A stretch of 34,291 nt of DNA from Synergistales bacterium (lineage in GTDB: Bacteria > Synergistota > Synergistia > Synergistales > Aminithiophilaceae). Below are positions 1-7,179 of this stretch, one piece after another. The position numbers and the translations under genes were made by a program. Within the stretch, counting starts at the first letter, position 1, and every line of letters starts with the position of its first letter. The stretch is taken from NCBI GenBank assembly GCA_018433595.1, contig JAHDQY010000054.1, positions 1 to 34,291 on the forward strand, written 5' to 3'. The notes under the pieces are model-generated. The model saw only the letters and a program-made list of their open reading frames with translations. It ran no database searches and was not told where the DNA came from.

Positions 1-164
1 ACGACGGGAACGCCCATCTGGCGCGTCTTCTTGACCATCTCCATGGCGGCGGCGCGGTCGGCTCCGACATCGACAACGTCGAAGGCGACGCCTTTGCCCT
101 TGAGATAGTCCTTGGCCTTGTCGCACCAGGGGCAGGTTTGGGTGCTGTAGACTTTGACCGTCAT
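1..164 (-). CDS. Glutaredoxin-like thiol-disulfide protein (3' part missing)
   Basis: The first 54 codons of a small thioredoxin-fold protein; the rest lies beyond the left edge. The visible start reads MTVKVYSTQTCPWCDKAKDY, with the redox-active CPWC motif at about residues 10-13, and the visible end contains the conserved MGVPVV stretch, where the cis-proline of glutaredoxins sits. It resembles the short stand-alone glutaredoxin-like (YruB/NrdH) proteins that reduce disulfides in the cytoplasm. Two in-frame ATGs exist (170 and 164). The Shine-Dalgarno GAAGGAG lies 8 bases from the ATG at 164 but only 2 from that at 170, so 164 is preferred. It follows opgH on the same strand, about 85 bases away, with its own candidate promoter. 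The fold is clear; the redox partner cannot be told from a fragment. Confidence 0.85.
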   Translation of the reverse strand, partial: MTVKVYSTQTCPWCDKAKDYLKGKGVAFDVVDVGADRAAAMEMVKKTRQMGVPV

Positions 165-223
165 GGCCATCACTCCTTCATCAGGTCGCCGCCCCGAAAG
201 GGACGAACTCTCGCAACGGGGCT

Positions 224-253
224 ATTCTAGCATATACCCATGGGGGGTTTCAA
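224..253 (-). promoter_or_regulatory. Candidate sigma-70 promoter for the glutaredoxin-like gene
   Basis: On the minus strand TTGAAA (248-253) and TAGAAT (224-229) are separated by 18 bases. The -35 box overlaps the opgH stop codon, so the redox gene may be transcribed apart from the glucan operon. Assigned by eye from consensus match. Confidence 0.5.
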
Positions 254-2337
254 GGGGCCATCCCCAGCCAGTCCGCGAGATCGCCCTCCGTCCAGAGCCG
301 GCGATGCAGTTCGGCCAGACCGGCCGGATCGTCGAGAAGACGGCTTTTTTCGGCGCGATTCAGGCCGCGGGGCCCTTCCCTGAGGGCCTTTTCGACAAGA
401 GACCCGTTTTTGGCGCGGCTCCGCTCGCGGACAGCTTCGCCGCGGCCGACGAGAGCCCTGTGAAGGGCGTTGGCGGCGGGGTCGACGACGGCACGGGCAA
501 ATCCGGAGAGCCCTCTCAGAGGGTCTTCCCTCCGACGGTCCCGCCAGGCCCTTTCAAAGGCTTGGAGATCTCTCAGCTCACGGGGAGGATCGATCTCTTC
601 GGGGATGAGCAGGAGGCCGCGGCCACGGAGCCTGCGGCCGCGGTCGGGACGGCTGGTGTAGACCGATAGGGGGGCACCGAGGACGAGGCCGGCCAGGATG
701 GGCGAGAGCCACCAGAAGAAGGCCCGGTTGAAGACGAAGAGGACGAGCCCCCAGAGCAGGGCGACGGCGGTGCCGACGCCGTGGGCGGTCCAGGCGTCGC
801 TCCAGGGGATCCCCCTGTCGCCCCGGTCCTGGGCGTCCCAGCCGATGTTGCGCCCCAAGAGGGTCACGAAGACGAAGCGGCTGTGAAAGAGCATCCGGAC
901 CGGCGCCAGAAGGGTCCCGACGACGGATTCGAGGAGGACGCCCGCGACGACGGCCCGCCCCCCTCCGAAGGAGTCCGTCCGTCGCTGAAGAAAGGCGAGG
1001 AGGACGCCCAGGATCTTGGGAAGGAAGAGGATGACGGCCGTCGAGGCCAGGAGGGCGACGGCCCAGCGGGCATACCAGACGGGCCACTGGGGAAAGAGGG
1101 TCGGCACGTCGCCGAAGTAGGCCGGCTCCAGGATCGCCTCAGCCAGGGCTTCGACGCTGCCCAGGACGAGGAAGACGAGCCAGAGCAGGGCCGAAACGTA
1201 GGACATGGCGCCGTTGACGAAGAGGATGCGGTAGGCCGGGAAGAGGCCTCGGGCGAAGAGGAGGCGCAGGTGCTGAAGGTTGCCCTGGCACCAGCGGCGG
1301 TCGCGTTTCATTTCGTCGAGAACCGTCGGCGGCGTCTCCTCCCAGCTGCCGTCAAGGTCGTAGGCGAGCCAGACTCCCCAGCCGGCGCGGCGCATGAGGG
1401 CCGATTCGACGAAGTCGTGACTCAGGATCGTGCCGCCCAGAGGCGGTTTGCCCGGCAGATCGGGAAGGGCGCAGTGTTTCATGAAGGGTTCGGTGCGGAT
1501 GATGACGTTGTGTCCCCAGTACTGGGCGTCTCCAAGCTGCCAGTAGTGCAGTCCCGCCGCGAAGAGGGGGCCGTAGAGGTGGGCCGAGAACTGCTGCATC
1601 CGTGCCAGGGGCGAGTCGTGGTTGACGGGCATGGGGACGGTCTGGATCATGCCGGCCTTGGGGGCACGCTCCATCATGTGGACGAGGCGGACCAGCGTCG
1701 ATCCGGCCATGACGCTGTCGGCGTCGAAGACGACCATGTAGCGGTAGGCCCGGCCCCAGCGGCGGCAGAAGTCGGCGACGTTGCCGCTTTTGCGCTTGCG
1801 GTTGCGGCGGCGACGGCGGTAGAAGAGGCTTTCCTCCGCACCCAGCTCGGCCCGCAGTTCGGCCCATCCCCGCTCCTCGTCGAGGCGACGGTCGGGATCA
1901 CCGGTGTCGCTGAGGAGGAAGAAATGAAAGCGGTCCCGCTGTCCCGTCGGACCGAGCGACTCCCAGACGGCGCGGACTCCCGCCAGGACCCGCCCCATCT
2001 CCTCGTTGTAGATGGGGATGAGGATGGCCGTCGTCGCCTCCTCGGGGAGGGGGCTTCGGGGATCGCGGCAGAGGCGGGAGAGGGAGTAGGGGTTCCGCCC
2101 CAGGAGGAGGACGAAGAAGCCGATGACGGCCGTCCAGAAGCCGATGGAGATCCAGGCGAAGAGGGCGGCGAAGACGGCCACCATGGCCTTCTCCAGCATC
2201 GTCCCCCCTTTATGGGGGAGGACGTCGGCCATGTAGGCCGTGGCGAGGACGGTGGGGAGGAAGATGAGACCGGCCAGAAGGATGCGGCGCAGGAAGGCCG
2301 ACCGCATCCACCGCCGGGAGACTCCATCGGCGCTCAT
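250..2337 (-). CDS. opgH: Glucans biosynthesis glucosyltransferase H (OpgH/MdoH)
   Basis: Inner-membrane glycosyltransferase (family GT2) that polymerises UDP-glucose into the backbone of osmoregulated periplasmic glucans. It has 695 residues. Two N-terminal membrane segments (about 17-36 and 50-79) precede the cytoplasmic catalytic domain, which shows ILIPIYNEE (105-113), the metal/UDP-binding DAD (205-207), HDFVESA (307-313) and RRWCQGN (347-353, the Q-x-x-R-W-like acceptor site). Further hydrophobic helices follow. E. coli OpgH is about 847 residues; this one lacks the roughly 100-residue cytoplasmic N-terminal extension. A separate 101-residue ORF lies exactly where that extension would be and overlaps this gene by ATGA. 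The gene is downstream of opgG. Family assignment is secure; the glucan product itself is inferred. Confidence 0.95.
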   Translation of the reverse strand: MSADGVSRRWMRSAFLRRILLAGLIFLPTVLATAYMADVLPHKGGTMLEKAMVAVFAALFAWISIGFWTAVIGFFVLLLGRNPYSLSRLCRDPRSPLPEEATTAILIPIYNEEMGRVLAGVRAVWESLGPTGQRDRFHFFLLSDTGDPDRRLDEERGWAELRAELGAEESLFYRRRRRNRKRKSGNVADFCRRWGRAYRYMVVFDADSVMAGSTLVRLVHMMERAPKAGMIQTVPMPVNHDSPLARMQQFSAHLYGPLFAAGLHYWQLGDAQYWGHNVIIRTEPFMKHCALPDLPGKPPLGGTILSHDFVESALMRRAGWGVWLAYDLDGSWEETPPTVLDEMKRDRRWCQGNLQHLRLLFARGLFPAYRILFVNGAMSYVSALLWLVFLVLGSVEALAEAILEPAYFGDVPTLFPQWPVWYARWAVALLASTAVILFLPKILGVLLAFLQRRTDSFGGGRAVVAGVLLESVVGTLLAPVRMLFHSRFVFVTLLGRNIGWDAQDRGDRGIPWSDAWTAHGVGTAVALLWGLVLFVFNRAFFWWLSPILAGLVLGAPLSVYTSRPDRGRRLRGRGLLLIPEEIDPPRELRDLQAFERAWRDRRREDPLRGLSGFARAVVDPAANALHRALVGRGEAVRERSRAKNGSLVEKALREGPRGLNRAEKSRLLDDPAGLAELHRRLWTEGDLADWLGMAP

Positions 2338-2639
2338 GACGGATCTCCTCCGGCGATGTCGGCGAGGCGGCGCTTCCGCGCGGCGACGAAGGCCCTAAAG
2401 GGGGATGTCTCCAGCTCCTCGGGAACGACGGCACCTCTTTCGAGGGGCGGCACCGGCGCGGCGACGTCGACGGAAGGAGACGCCTCGATGAGACGCTCCA
2501 TCGTCACCGCGACGGGGTTCTCTTTCCCGGCCCCCTCCTCAAGGGCGCTCAAAGCGAGGGCGACTCCCTGAAGAGGTGCGAGAGGCAGGAGACGGATGTA
2601 GAGCAGCGCCCGGTCCCGGGCCTCGGCAAGGGAGGACAT
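2334..2639 (-). CDS. Small ORF between opgG and opgH; possible detached OpgH N-terminal segment
   Basis: A 101-residue ORF starting MSSLAEARDRALLYIRLLPL, 4 bases after the opgG stop and overlapping the opgH start by ATGA, so translation is probably coupled at both ends. There is no signal peptide. A short apolar, alanine-rich stretch (about 12-35) is followed by a proline-rich middle and a basic end (FRAFVAARKRRLADIAGG). I know no domain for it. Its place and pattern (tyrosine-isoleucine and proline near the start, an Ala/Leu stretch, then a basic segment just before OpgH's first membrane helix) recall the N-terminal cytoplasmic extension of proteobacterial OpgH, which is absent from the OpgH here. 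That reading is inference. No strong Shine-Dalgarno precedes it. The alternative is an unrelated accessory protein. Confidence 0.7.
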   Translation of the reverse strand: MSSLAEARDRALLYIRLLPLAPLQGVALALSALEEGAGKENPVAVTMERLIEASPSVDVAAPVPPLERGAVVPEELETSPFRAFVAARKRRLADIAGGDPS

Positions 2640-2643
2640 GGCT

Positions 2644-4209
2644 TCAGAAATTGAGACTGTAGGACCAGGTCTCGGTGAGGACGTCAGGAAGGTTTTCCCC
2701 CTTTTTGAGGAAGGCCCGGAGTTCGACGGGCGGCCGGCCGGTGGCGAAGACGCCCTTGAGCTTCCCCTGCTCTTCGGGAACAACCTGAAAGACGAGGCGC
2801 CATCCGCCGGTGACGACGTTCTTCCGGAGCTGTTTTTCCGTCAGGCGGGCTCCGTCGCCGACGGTGACGACGCTGACCAGGCCGGCATCGGGACCGATAG
2901 CCTCCAGTTCGCCGCCTTCGAAGTCGACGACGATCTTTCGGGCCCCCTGAAGGCGTCCGTCGGCCATGCGGGTGGCGACGACCCGTCCGCTCGACGGTTC
3001 GACGGGGCGGGGAGGGGTCCACCGGAGGACGTAGTCGAGGGACAGGGGCTCGCCGGGCTGGGGAAGATCCCGAGGAACCCAGAAGGCGACGATGTTGTCG
3101 TGCATTTCCAGCTCCGTGGGGATTTCGATGAGCTCGACATGGCCGGCCCCCCAGTCGCCGCGGGGCTCGACCCAGAGGCTGGGACGCCGTTCGTAGCCGG
3201 CCTCCAGGTCCTGATAGTGGTCGAAGTCGATGTCCCGCTGGAGAAGGCCGAAGCCGCGGGGATTGACGGCCTGAAAGGCCGATATTTCGAGGCGGCTGGG
3301 ATTCTTCAGCGGGCGCCAGAGCCACTCTCCCGTGTCGAAGCGCACCTGGAGCCCGTCGGAGTCGTGGACTTCGGGGCGGAAGTCGCCGCGGCGCCCGTTG
3401 GACTCCTCCCCGTAGAAGAACATGCTCGTCAGAGGCGCCATGCCGAGTTTGGCCCCGGGGCGGCGCTGGAAAAGGACGGTCGAGACATCCATGCGGGTCT
3501 CGGCGCCGGGAACGATGATGAAGCGGTAGGCCCCCGTCGCCGAAGGACTGTCGAGAAGGGCGAAGACCTTGATGAAAGTCTCCGTCGGAGCGGGCTTGAG
3601 GACCCAGAACTCGCGGAACCAGGGGAACTCCTCACCCGAGGGGAGGGCCGTGTCGACGGCGAGCCCCCGGGCCGAAAGGCCGTACTGGTGCCCTTTGGCG
3701 ACGGCCCGGAAGTAGCTGGCGCCGAGGAAGACGGCGATCTCGTCGTGGTAATCGTCGCGGTTGATGGGATAATGGATGCGGAAACCGGCATAGCCCAGGT
3801 CGGCGGGGATCCTCTCCTTGAAGCCGTTGGCCCCGTAATCGAAGCTCTCGGGATCGAAGGGAAGAGGGACGGCCCGACCGCCGTCGACGACATGAATCGT
3901 CACCCCGCGGTCGTAGAAAAGGCCGGGGTGGAAAAACTGGAGCTGGAAGGGAAGGCCTTCCTCCTTCCAGAGCGCCTTCTCGGGGCGGAAACGGATATCG
4001 CGCCACCGGTCATAATCGATGTCGAGGAGAAAGTCGGGAATGGTCCGGCTCCGGTCTTCGAAGGGCGTCCCGGCGAGCTCCCGGGCACGATCGACAACGA
4101 CATCGAAGGAGAAGGGCTCTTCCGCTCCGGCCGAAAGCGGCAGGGCGACCAGGAAAAAAAGAAGCTGTGCAAGGGAGAAAACGCGTCTGATCATCTTCTC
4201 GGGAACCAT
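2644..4209 (-). CDS. opgG: Periplasmic glucans biosynthesis protein OpgG (MdoG)
   Basis: Periplasmic protein needed to make osmoregulated periplasmic glucans, thought to act on the glucan backbone (branching or release) after OpgH has made it. It has 521 residues, near the 511 of E. coli OpgG. An N-terminal Sec signal peptide (basic MIRRV followed by a leucine-rich core, cleavage near SAGAEEP) precedes the OpgG domain. Recognisable stretches include MFFYGEES, the family signature FRPEVHDSDG and GEWLWRPLKNP. The ATG at 4209 has GAGGAGG 12 bases upstream, which is long; an internal ATG at 4194 (MIRRV) is possible and would still keep the signal peptide. It is the first gene of the glucan operon with the 101-residue ORF and opgH. 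Confidence 0.94.
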   Translation of the reverse strand: MVPEKMIRRVFSLAQLLFFLVALPLSAGAEEPFSFDVVVDRARELAGTPFEDRSRTIPDFLLDIDYDRWRDIRFRPEKALWKEEGLPFQLQFFHPGLFYDRGVTIHVVDGGRAVPLPFDPESFDYGANGFKERIPADLGYAGFRIHYPINRDDYHDEIAVFLGASYFRAVAKGHQYGLSARGLAVDTALPSGEEFPWFREFWVLKPAPTETFIKVFALLDSPSATGAYRFIIVPGAETRMDVSTVLFQRRPGAKLGMAPLTSMFFYGEESNGRRGDFRPEVHDSDGLQVRFDTGEWLWRPLKNPSRLEISAFQAVNPRGFGLLQRDIDFDHYQDLEAGYERRPSLWVEPRGDWGAGHVELIEIPTELEMHDNIVAFWVPRDLPQPGEPLSLDYVLRWTPPRPVEPSSGRVVATRMADGRLQGARKIVVDFEGGELEAIGPDAGLVSVVTVGDGARLTEKQLRKNVVTGGWRLVFQVVPEEQGKLKGVFATGRPPVELRAFLKKGENLPDVLTETWSYSLNF

Positions 4210-4256
4210 CTCTTAGGGTAACCTCCTCAAAGATAAGGGAACATCTTCAACCGCTT

Positions 4257-4262
4257 ATTATA
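4257..4262 (-). promoter_or_regulatory. Candidate -10 box upstream of opgG
   Basis: A perfect minus-strand TATAAT sits about 50 bases before the opgG start, in the 102-base space between opgG and the divergent gene at 4312. No convincing -35 box is seen at 16-18 bases, so the promoter may be activator-dependent or the match fortuitous. Confidence 0.3.
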
Positions 4263-4311
4263 GAGGCCCTGGGGAGATAAAAGCGAGGACTCCAGGACAA
4301 GGAGGATCATC

Positions 4312-6111
4312 TTGAAACGACGTCTGACCCCGCTTCTGGCCCTGACCCTGCTTCTTTCCTTTGCCCTTCCGCCGGCGGCCCGGGCCGACGAGCGCCCGCC
4401 CTACGACCCGCTTTTCACCATGTTGGCCCTCAACACCTGCGTCGTCTCCGTCTCGGAGACCCTGCACTACGGCGACCGCCTCGTCCTGGACCAGGAGTAT
4501 CGCAACATCATCAACAACATCAGCTTCGGCAACATCGAGGCCGACGAGGAGCTCATCTCCCTCTTTCAGTCCCTTCTGACCCTTCTCCACGACGGCCTTC
4601 TCCGGGAGGCCGAGAAAGACGCCTTCTTCCGGGCCTACCAGCGCAACGTGAAGCGGACGGTGCTCCAGTCCCTCTCGGAAGCGTCATCGACGGCCAAGGG
4701 AAGCTACGGAGCGATTCTCGAAGGAGCCTTCGCCGCCGGGACGACCTATTTCGACCATAAAAACCGCATGGACGACTACCGCGTCGAGCTGGGGGAGAAA
4801 CTCTGGAGCCTCGACAAGGAACAGCGCCGGCAGCTCAACGAACTCCAGAAGGAGCTTTTGGCGGCCTCCTGGAAGCTGCAGCGCCGTTACGGCCTCGACG
4901 ACGCCCTGCGTCTGAGCCAGCAGGACCTGGCCGCCTTTCACGAAGCCCTCGCCGACAGCGACGCCGAGCGGCGTCTCAGGCGGCTGGAGCGGCTGAAGGA
5001 GCGCTTCATCGCCTACCCTCCTTTCTGGTACGTTCTGGGAAGGACGGCCCAGGAGCTGGGGAAAAGCGATGAAGCGAAAGAGGCCTACTCCGCTTTCGAG
5101 AAGAACTGGCGTCCCATCCTGCGCTACGACCCCTTCTACGCCGCCGTGGCCATGAACCGGGCCCAGCTCCGGGGGACCGGCGAAGGAGAGGCGCTGGCTC
5201 GGGACCTGGAAATCCTCCTCGCCCATTCCCGAACGGAAGACGGGGCAAACCGACTGTACGCCGGGCTGCGCTATCTCGACCTTCAGGATCTGGAGCGGGC
5301 GAAGGCCTGTTTTCAGCAGAACGTCGACGAGGGTTACGAAAAAGAGCTGAACCTCTGGATTCTTCACTCCCTTGACGGAGGGTCGTCTCCCCAGGACCTG
5401 GCCAGGGAGCTCGAGACGGAAACGAAAGGGCTGACGGAGCAGCTTCTGGCCGAAAACGGCCTGCGCAACCAGGATCTGCTTCTGATCTACGAAAGGGAAA
5501 AGGACACCGCGGTGCTGCGCAAGTTGGAGCGGGATCTGGCTTCCATCCGCCTGGAGCTGGTCCGGCGCCGGGCCCAGCGGGACACGCTGGCCCTGAGCCT
5601 GCCTGAGGGGTGGGTGACGGGAAGCGGCGCCTTTCAGAAGGACAACCAATTCGTCCTCCGTGACGGCACTTTCGAACTCGTTCTCGCTCTCGGCGAGGGG
5701 CAGGAGATCGCCCGCTTCCGTCCCGACGACGTGAGGCTTCTCGCTCCCGGTTCGGAGCGGCTCTCGCCCCGGGGCGGCGAGGCCGTCATCGGCTACGACC
5801 CCGAGCTCGGACTTTTCGCGGCCTATGCGGGGGGCCAATTCCCCTCGTCCCTGGAAGCATCGCTGAAGATCGTCGACGGCGCCGACGAAATGACCCTCCG
5901 CTTTGCCGGCCACAAGGAGGACCCGAAACTCTTCGCGGAAGGGGAAGGGCTCGACTATGCCGTTCCCGTCGTGGGGCAGATCCGGCTTCTGAAGCATCTT
6001 CTCGACGATTCGGCCCGGCTGGTGACGGAGGCCATCGTCTACGAACCGGTGAGGCTCACCTACCGAAACAAGACCTGGTCCGTGGAGGAAGGGAAACTGG
6101 CCGGGAGGTAG
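4312..6111 (+). CDS. Secreted protein of unknown function with TPR-like middle
   Basis: I do not recognise this 599-residue protein. It starts at TTG, with AAGGAGG ending 6 bases before, and carries a clear Sec signal peptide (MKRRLTPLLALTLLLSFALPPAARADE, cleaved after ARA). Residues about 30-225 are charged and probably helical. Residues about 230-370 look like tetratricopeptide-type helical pairs (for example FWYVLGRTAQELGKSDEAKEAYSAFEK cut down here to its pattern of small and aromatic residues). The C-terminal 170 residues are richer in beta-type sequence. There is no obvious catalytic motif, lipobox or membrane anchor, so it is probably periplasmic. It is divergent from the glucan operon and convergent with the AEC carrier, with 7 bases between the two stops. 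No function is inferred. Confidence 0.85.
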   Translation: MKRRLTPLLALTLLLSFALPPAARADERPPYDPLFTMLALNTCVVSVSETLHYGDRLVLDQEYRNIINNISFGNIEADEELISLFQSLLTLLHDGLLREAEKDAFFRAYQRNVKRTVLQSLSEASSTAKGSYGAILEGAFAAGTTYFDHKNRMDDYRVELGEKLWSLDKEQRRQLNELQKELLAASWKLQRRYGLDDALRLSQQDLAAFHEALADSDAERRLRRLERLKERFIAYPPFWYVLGRTAQELGKSDEAKEAYSAFEKNWRPILRYDPFYAAVAMNRAQLRGTGEGEALARDLEILLAHSRTEDGANRLYAGLRYLDLQDLERAKACFQQNVDEGYEKELNLWILHSLDGGSSPQDLARELETETKGLTEQLLAENGLRNQDLLLIYEREKDTAVLRKLERDLASIRLELVRRRAQRDTLALSLPEGWVTGSGAFQKDNQFVLRDGTFELVLALGEGQEIARFRPDDVRLLAPGSERLSPRGGEAVIGYDPELGLFAAYAGGQFPSSLEASLKIVDGADEMTLRFAGHKEDPKLFAEGEGLDYAVPVVGQIRLLKHLLDDSARLVTEAIVYEPVRLTYRNKTWSVEEGKLAGR

Positions 6112-6118
6112 GTGCACC

Positions 6119-7042
6119 CTAGGCGATCCACCCTATCCATAGGGGGATGGTGACGAGGGAGAGGACCGTCGAGGCGGCGACGACTTCACCGGCGTAGTCG
6201 CTGTCCATTTCCATGCCCTTGGCCAGGATGAAGTTGTTGACGGCGCTGGGCATGGCCGTAGCCAGGATGACGGCGGCGGCGACGACGGGTTCGACGGGAA
6301 AGAGGAAGAAGAGGGCCGCCATGACGGCGGGATGGACGAGAAGGCGAAAGGCCGTGTCCCGCCAGGCGGAGCAGAGCGTCTCCAGAGGGTTGCCGAGACG
6401 GATCGAGGCGCCCAAGGCCAGCAGCGCCAAGGCCGTGGCGAGGTCGCCGAGGATCTCCAGAAAGGCGTCAAGCCACCGCGGCAGCTCGCCGAAGCCCAGG
6501 AGGGATGCGCCGACGCCGGCCAGGCAGGCCAGGAACAGAGGGTTGAACGCCACAGACCGGGCCGTATCGAGAAGATGACGCCGGGAAAGGCCGCCGGAGA
6601 GGGCGACCTGGGCCCAGGCAAGAGAGAGAAGGTTGTAGGAAAAAAGCCCCATGGCGAGATAGAGGGAGAGGGCCTCCACGCCCTCCGGCCCCAGGGTCAG
6701 GGCGATGACGGGCAGTCCCATGTAGACGTTGTTGGAGCGGATCGAGACAAGGGTGGAGACGGCGGCGCGGCGGCGGTCCTCTCCGGCGGCCCGGGCCAGA
6801 AGCCAGGCCAGGGGCGGCATGAAGAGGTAGGAAAGATGTATGGCGATGAAGAGGTTGCCGTTGAGGAGAGCGTCACCACCGACGGAGACGGTTTTCCGGA
6901 AGAGAAGGGCCGGCAGGGAGACCCAGTAGAGAAGCCACATCAGCTGAGAGGCCGTCCCCTCTTTCAGGAAGCCCTTGCGCCGCAGGGCCCAGCCGAGAAA
7001 GACAGTGAGAAGAAGAGGAACGACGGCGGAAAGACCGGTCAT
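6119..7042 (-). CDS. AEC-family (auxin efflux carrier-type) transporter
   Basis: A 307-residue polytopic membrane protein with roughly ten hydrophobic helices and almost no soluble domain. The N-terminus (SAVVPLLLTVFLGWALRRKG) and the region containing RSNNVYMGLPV are typical of bacterial Mem_trans/AEC proteins, which move small organic acids such as malate or malonate, or amino acids. The substrate cannot be read from sequence. The start ATG at 7042 has GGAGGAGG 7 bases upstream. It is divergent from mrfA over about 140 bases. On the minus strand TATGAT at 7094-7099 could be a -10 box, but the -35 is weak. The gene is alone in its transcription unit. Confidence 0.88.
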   Translation of the reverse strand: MTGLSAVVPLLLTVFLGWALRRKGFLKEGTASQLMWLLYWVSLPALLFRKTVSVGGDALLNGNLFIAIHLSYLFMPPLAWLLARAAGEDRRRAAVSTLVSIRSNNVYMGLPVIALTLGPEGVEALSLYLAMGLFSYNLLSLAWAQVALSGGLSRRHLLDTARSVAFNPLFLACLAGVGASLLGFGELPRWLDAFLEILGDLATALALLALGASIRLGNPLETLCSAWRDTAFRLLVHPAVMAALFFLFPVEPVVAAAVILATAMPSAVNNFILAKGMEMDSDYAGEVVAASTVLSLVTIPLWIGWIA

Positions 7043-7117
7043 GGCAATCCTCCTCCGATCATCCCTTTCGAAGAGGGACTCGGGATAGGGACCATCATAG
7101 CAGAAACGACCGGGAAA

Positions 7118-7146
7118 TTGCCCTGAAGGCTGCCGGGAGCTACCAT
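7118..7146 (+). promoter_or_regulatory. Candidate promoter for the mrfA-mrfB operon
   Basis: TTGCCC (7118-7123), 17 bases, then TACCAT (7141-7146), 34 bases before the chosen mrfA start. Consensus match is moderate. I saw no LexA-type operator near it. Confidence 0.4.
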
Positions 7147-7179
7147 AGGGTCATGACAGTCTTCCGAAGGAGGCCGACG

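Noticed and set aside
781-2571. Plus-strand open frame of 596 codons over opgH
   Set aside because: It lies entirely antisense to a clear opgH, has low-complexity acidic composition (E, G, D, V) typical of GC-rich shadow frames, and lacks a convincing ribosome site.
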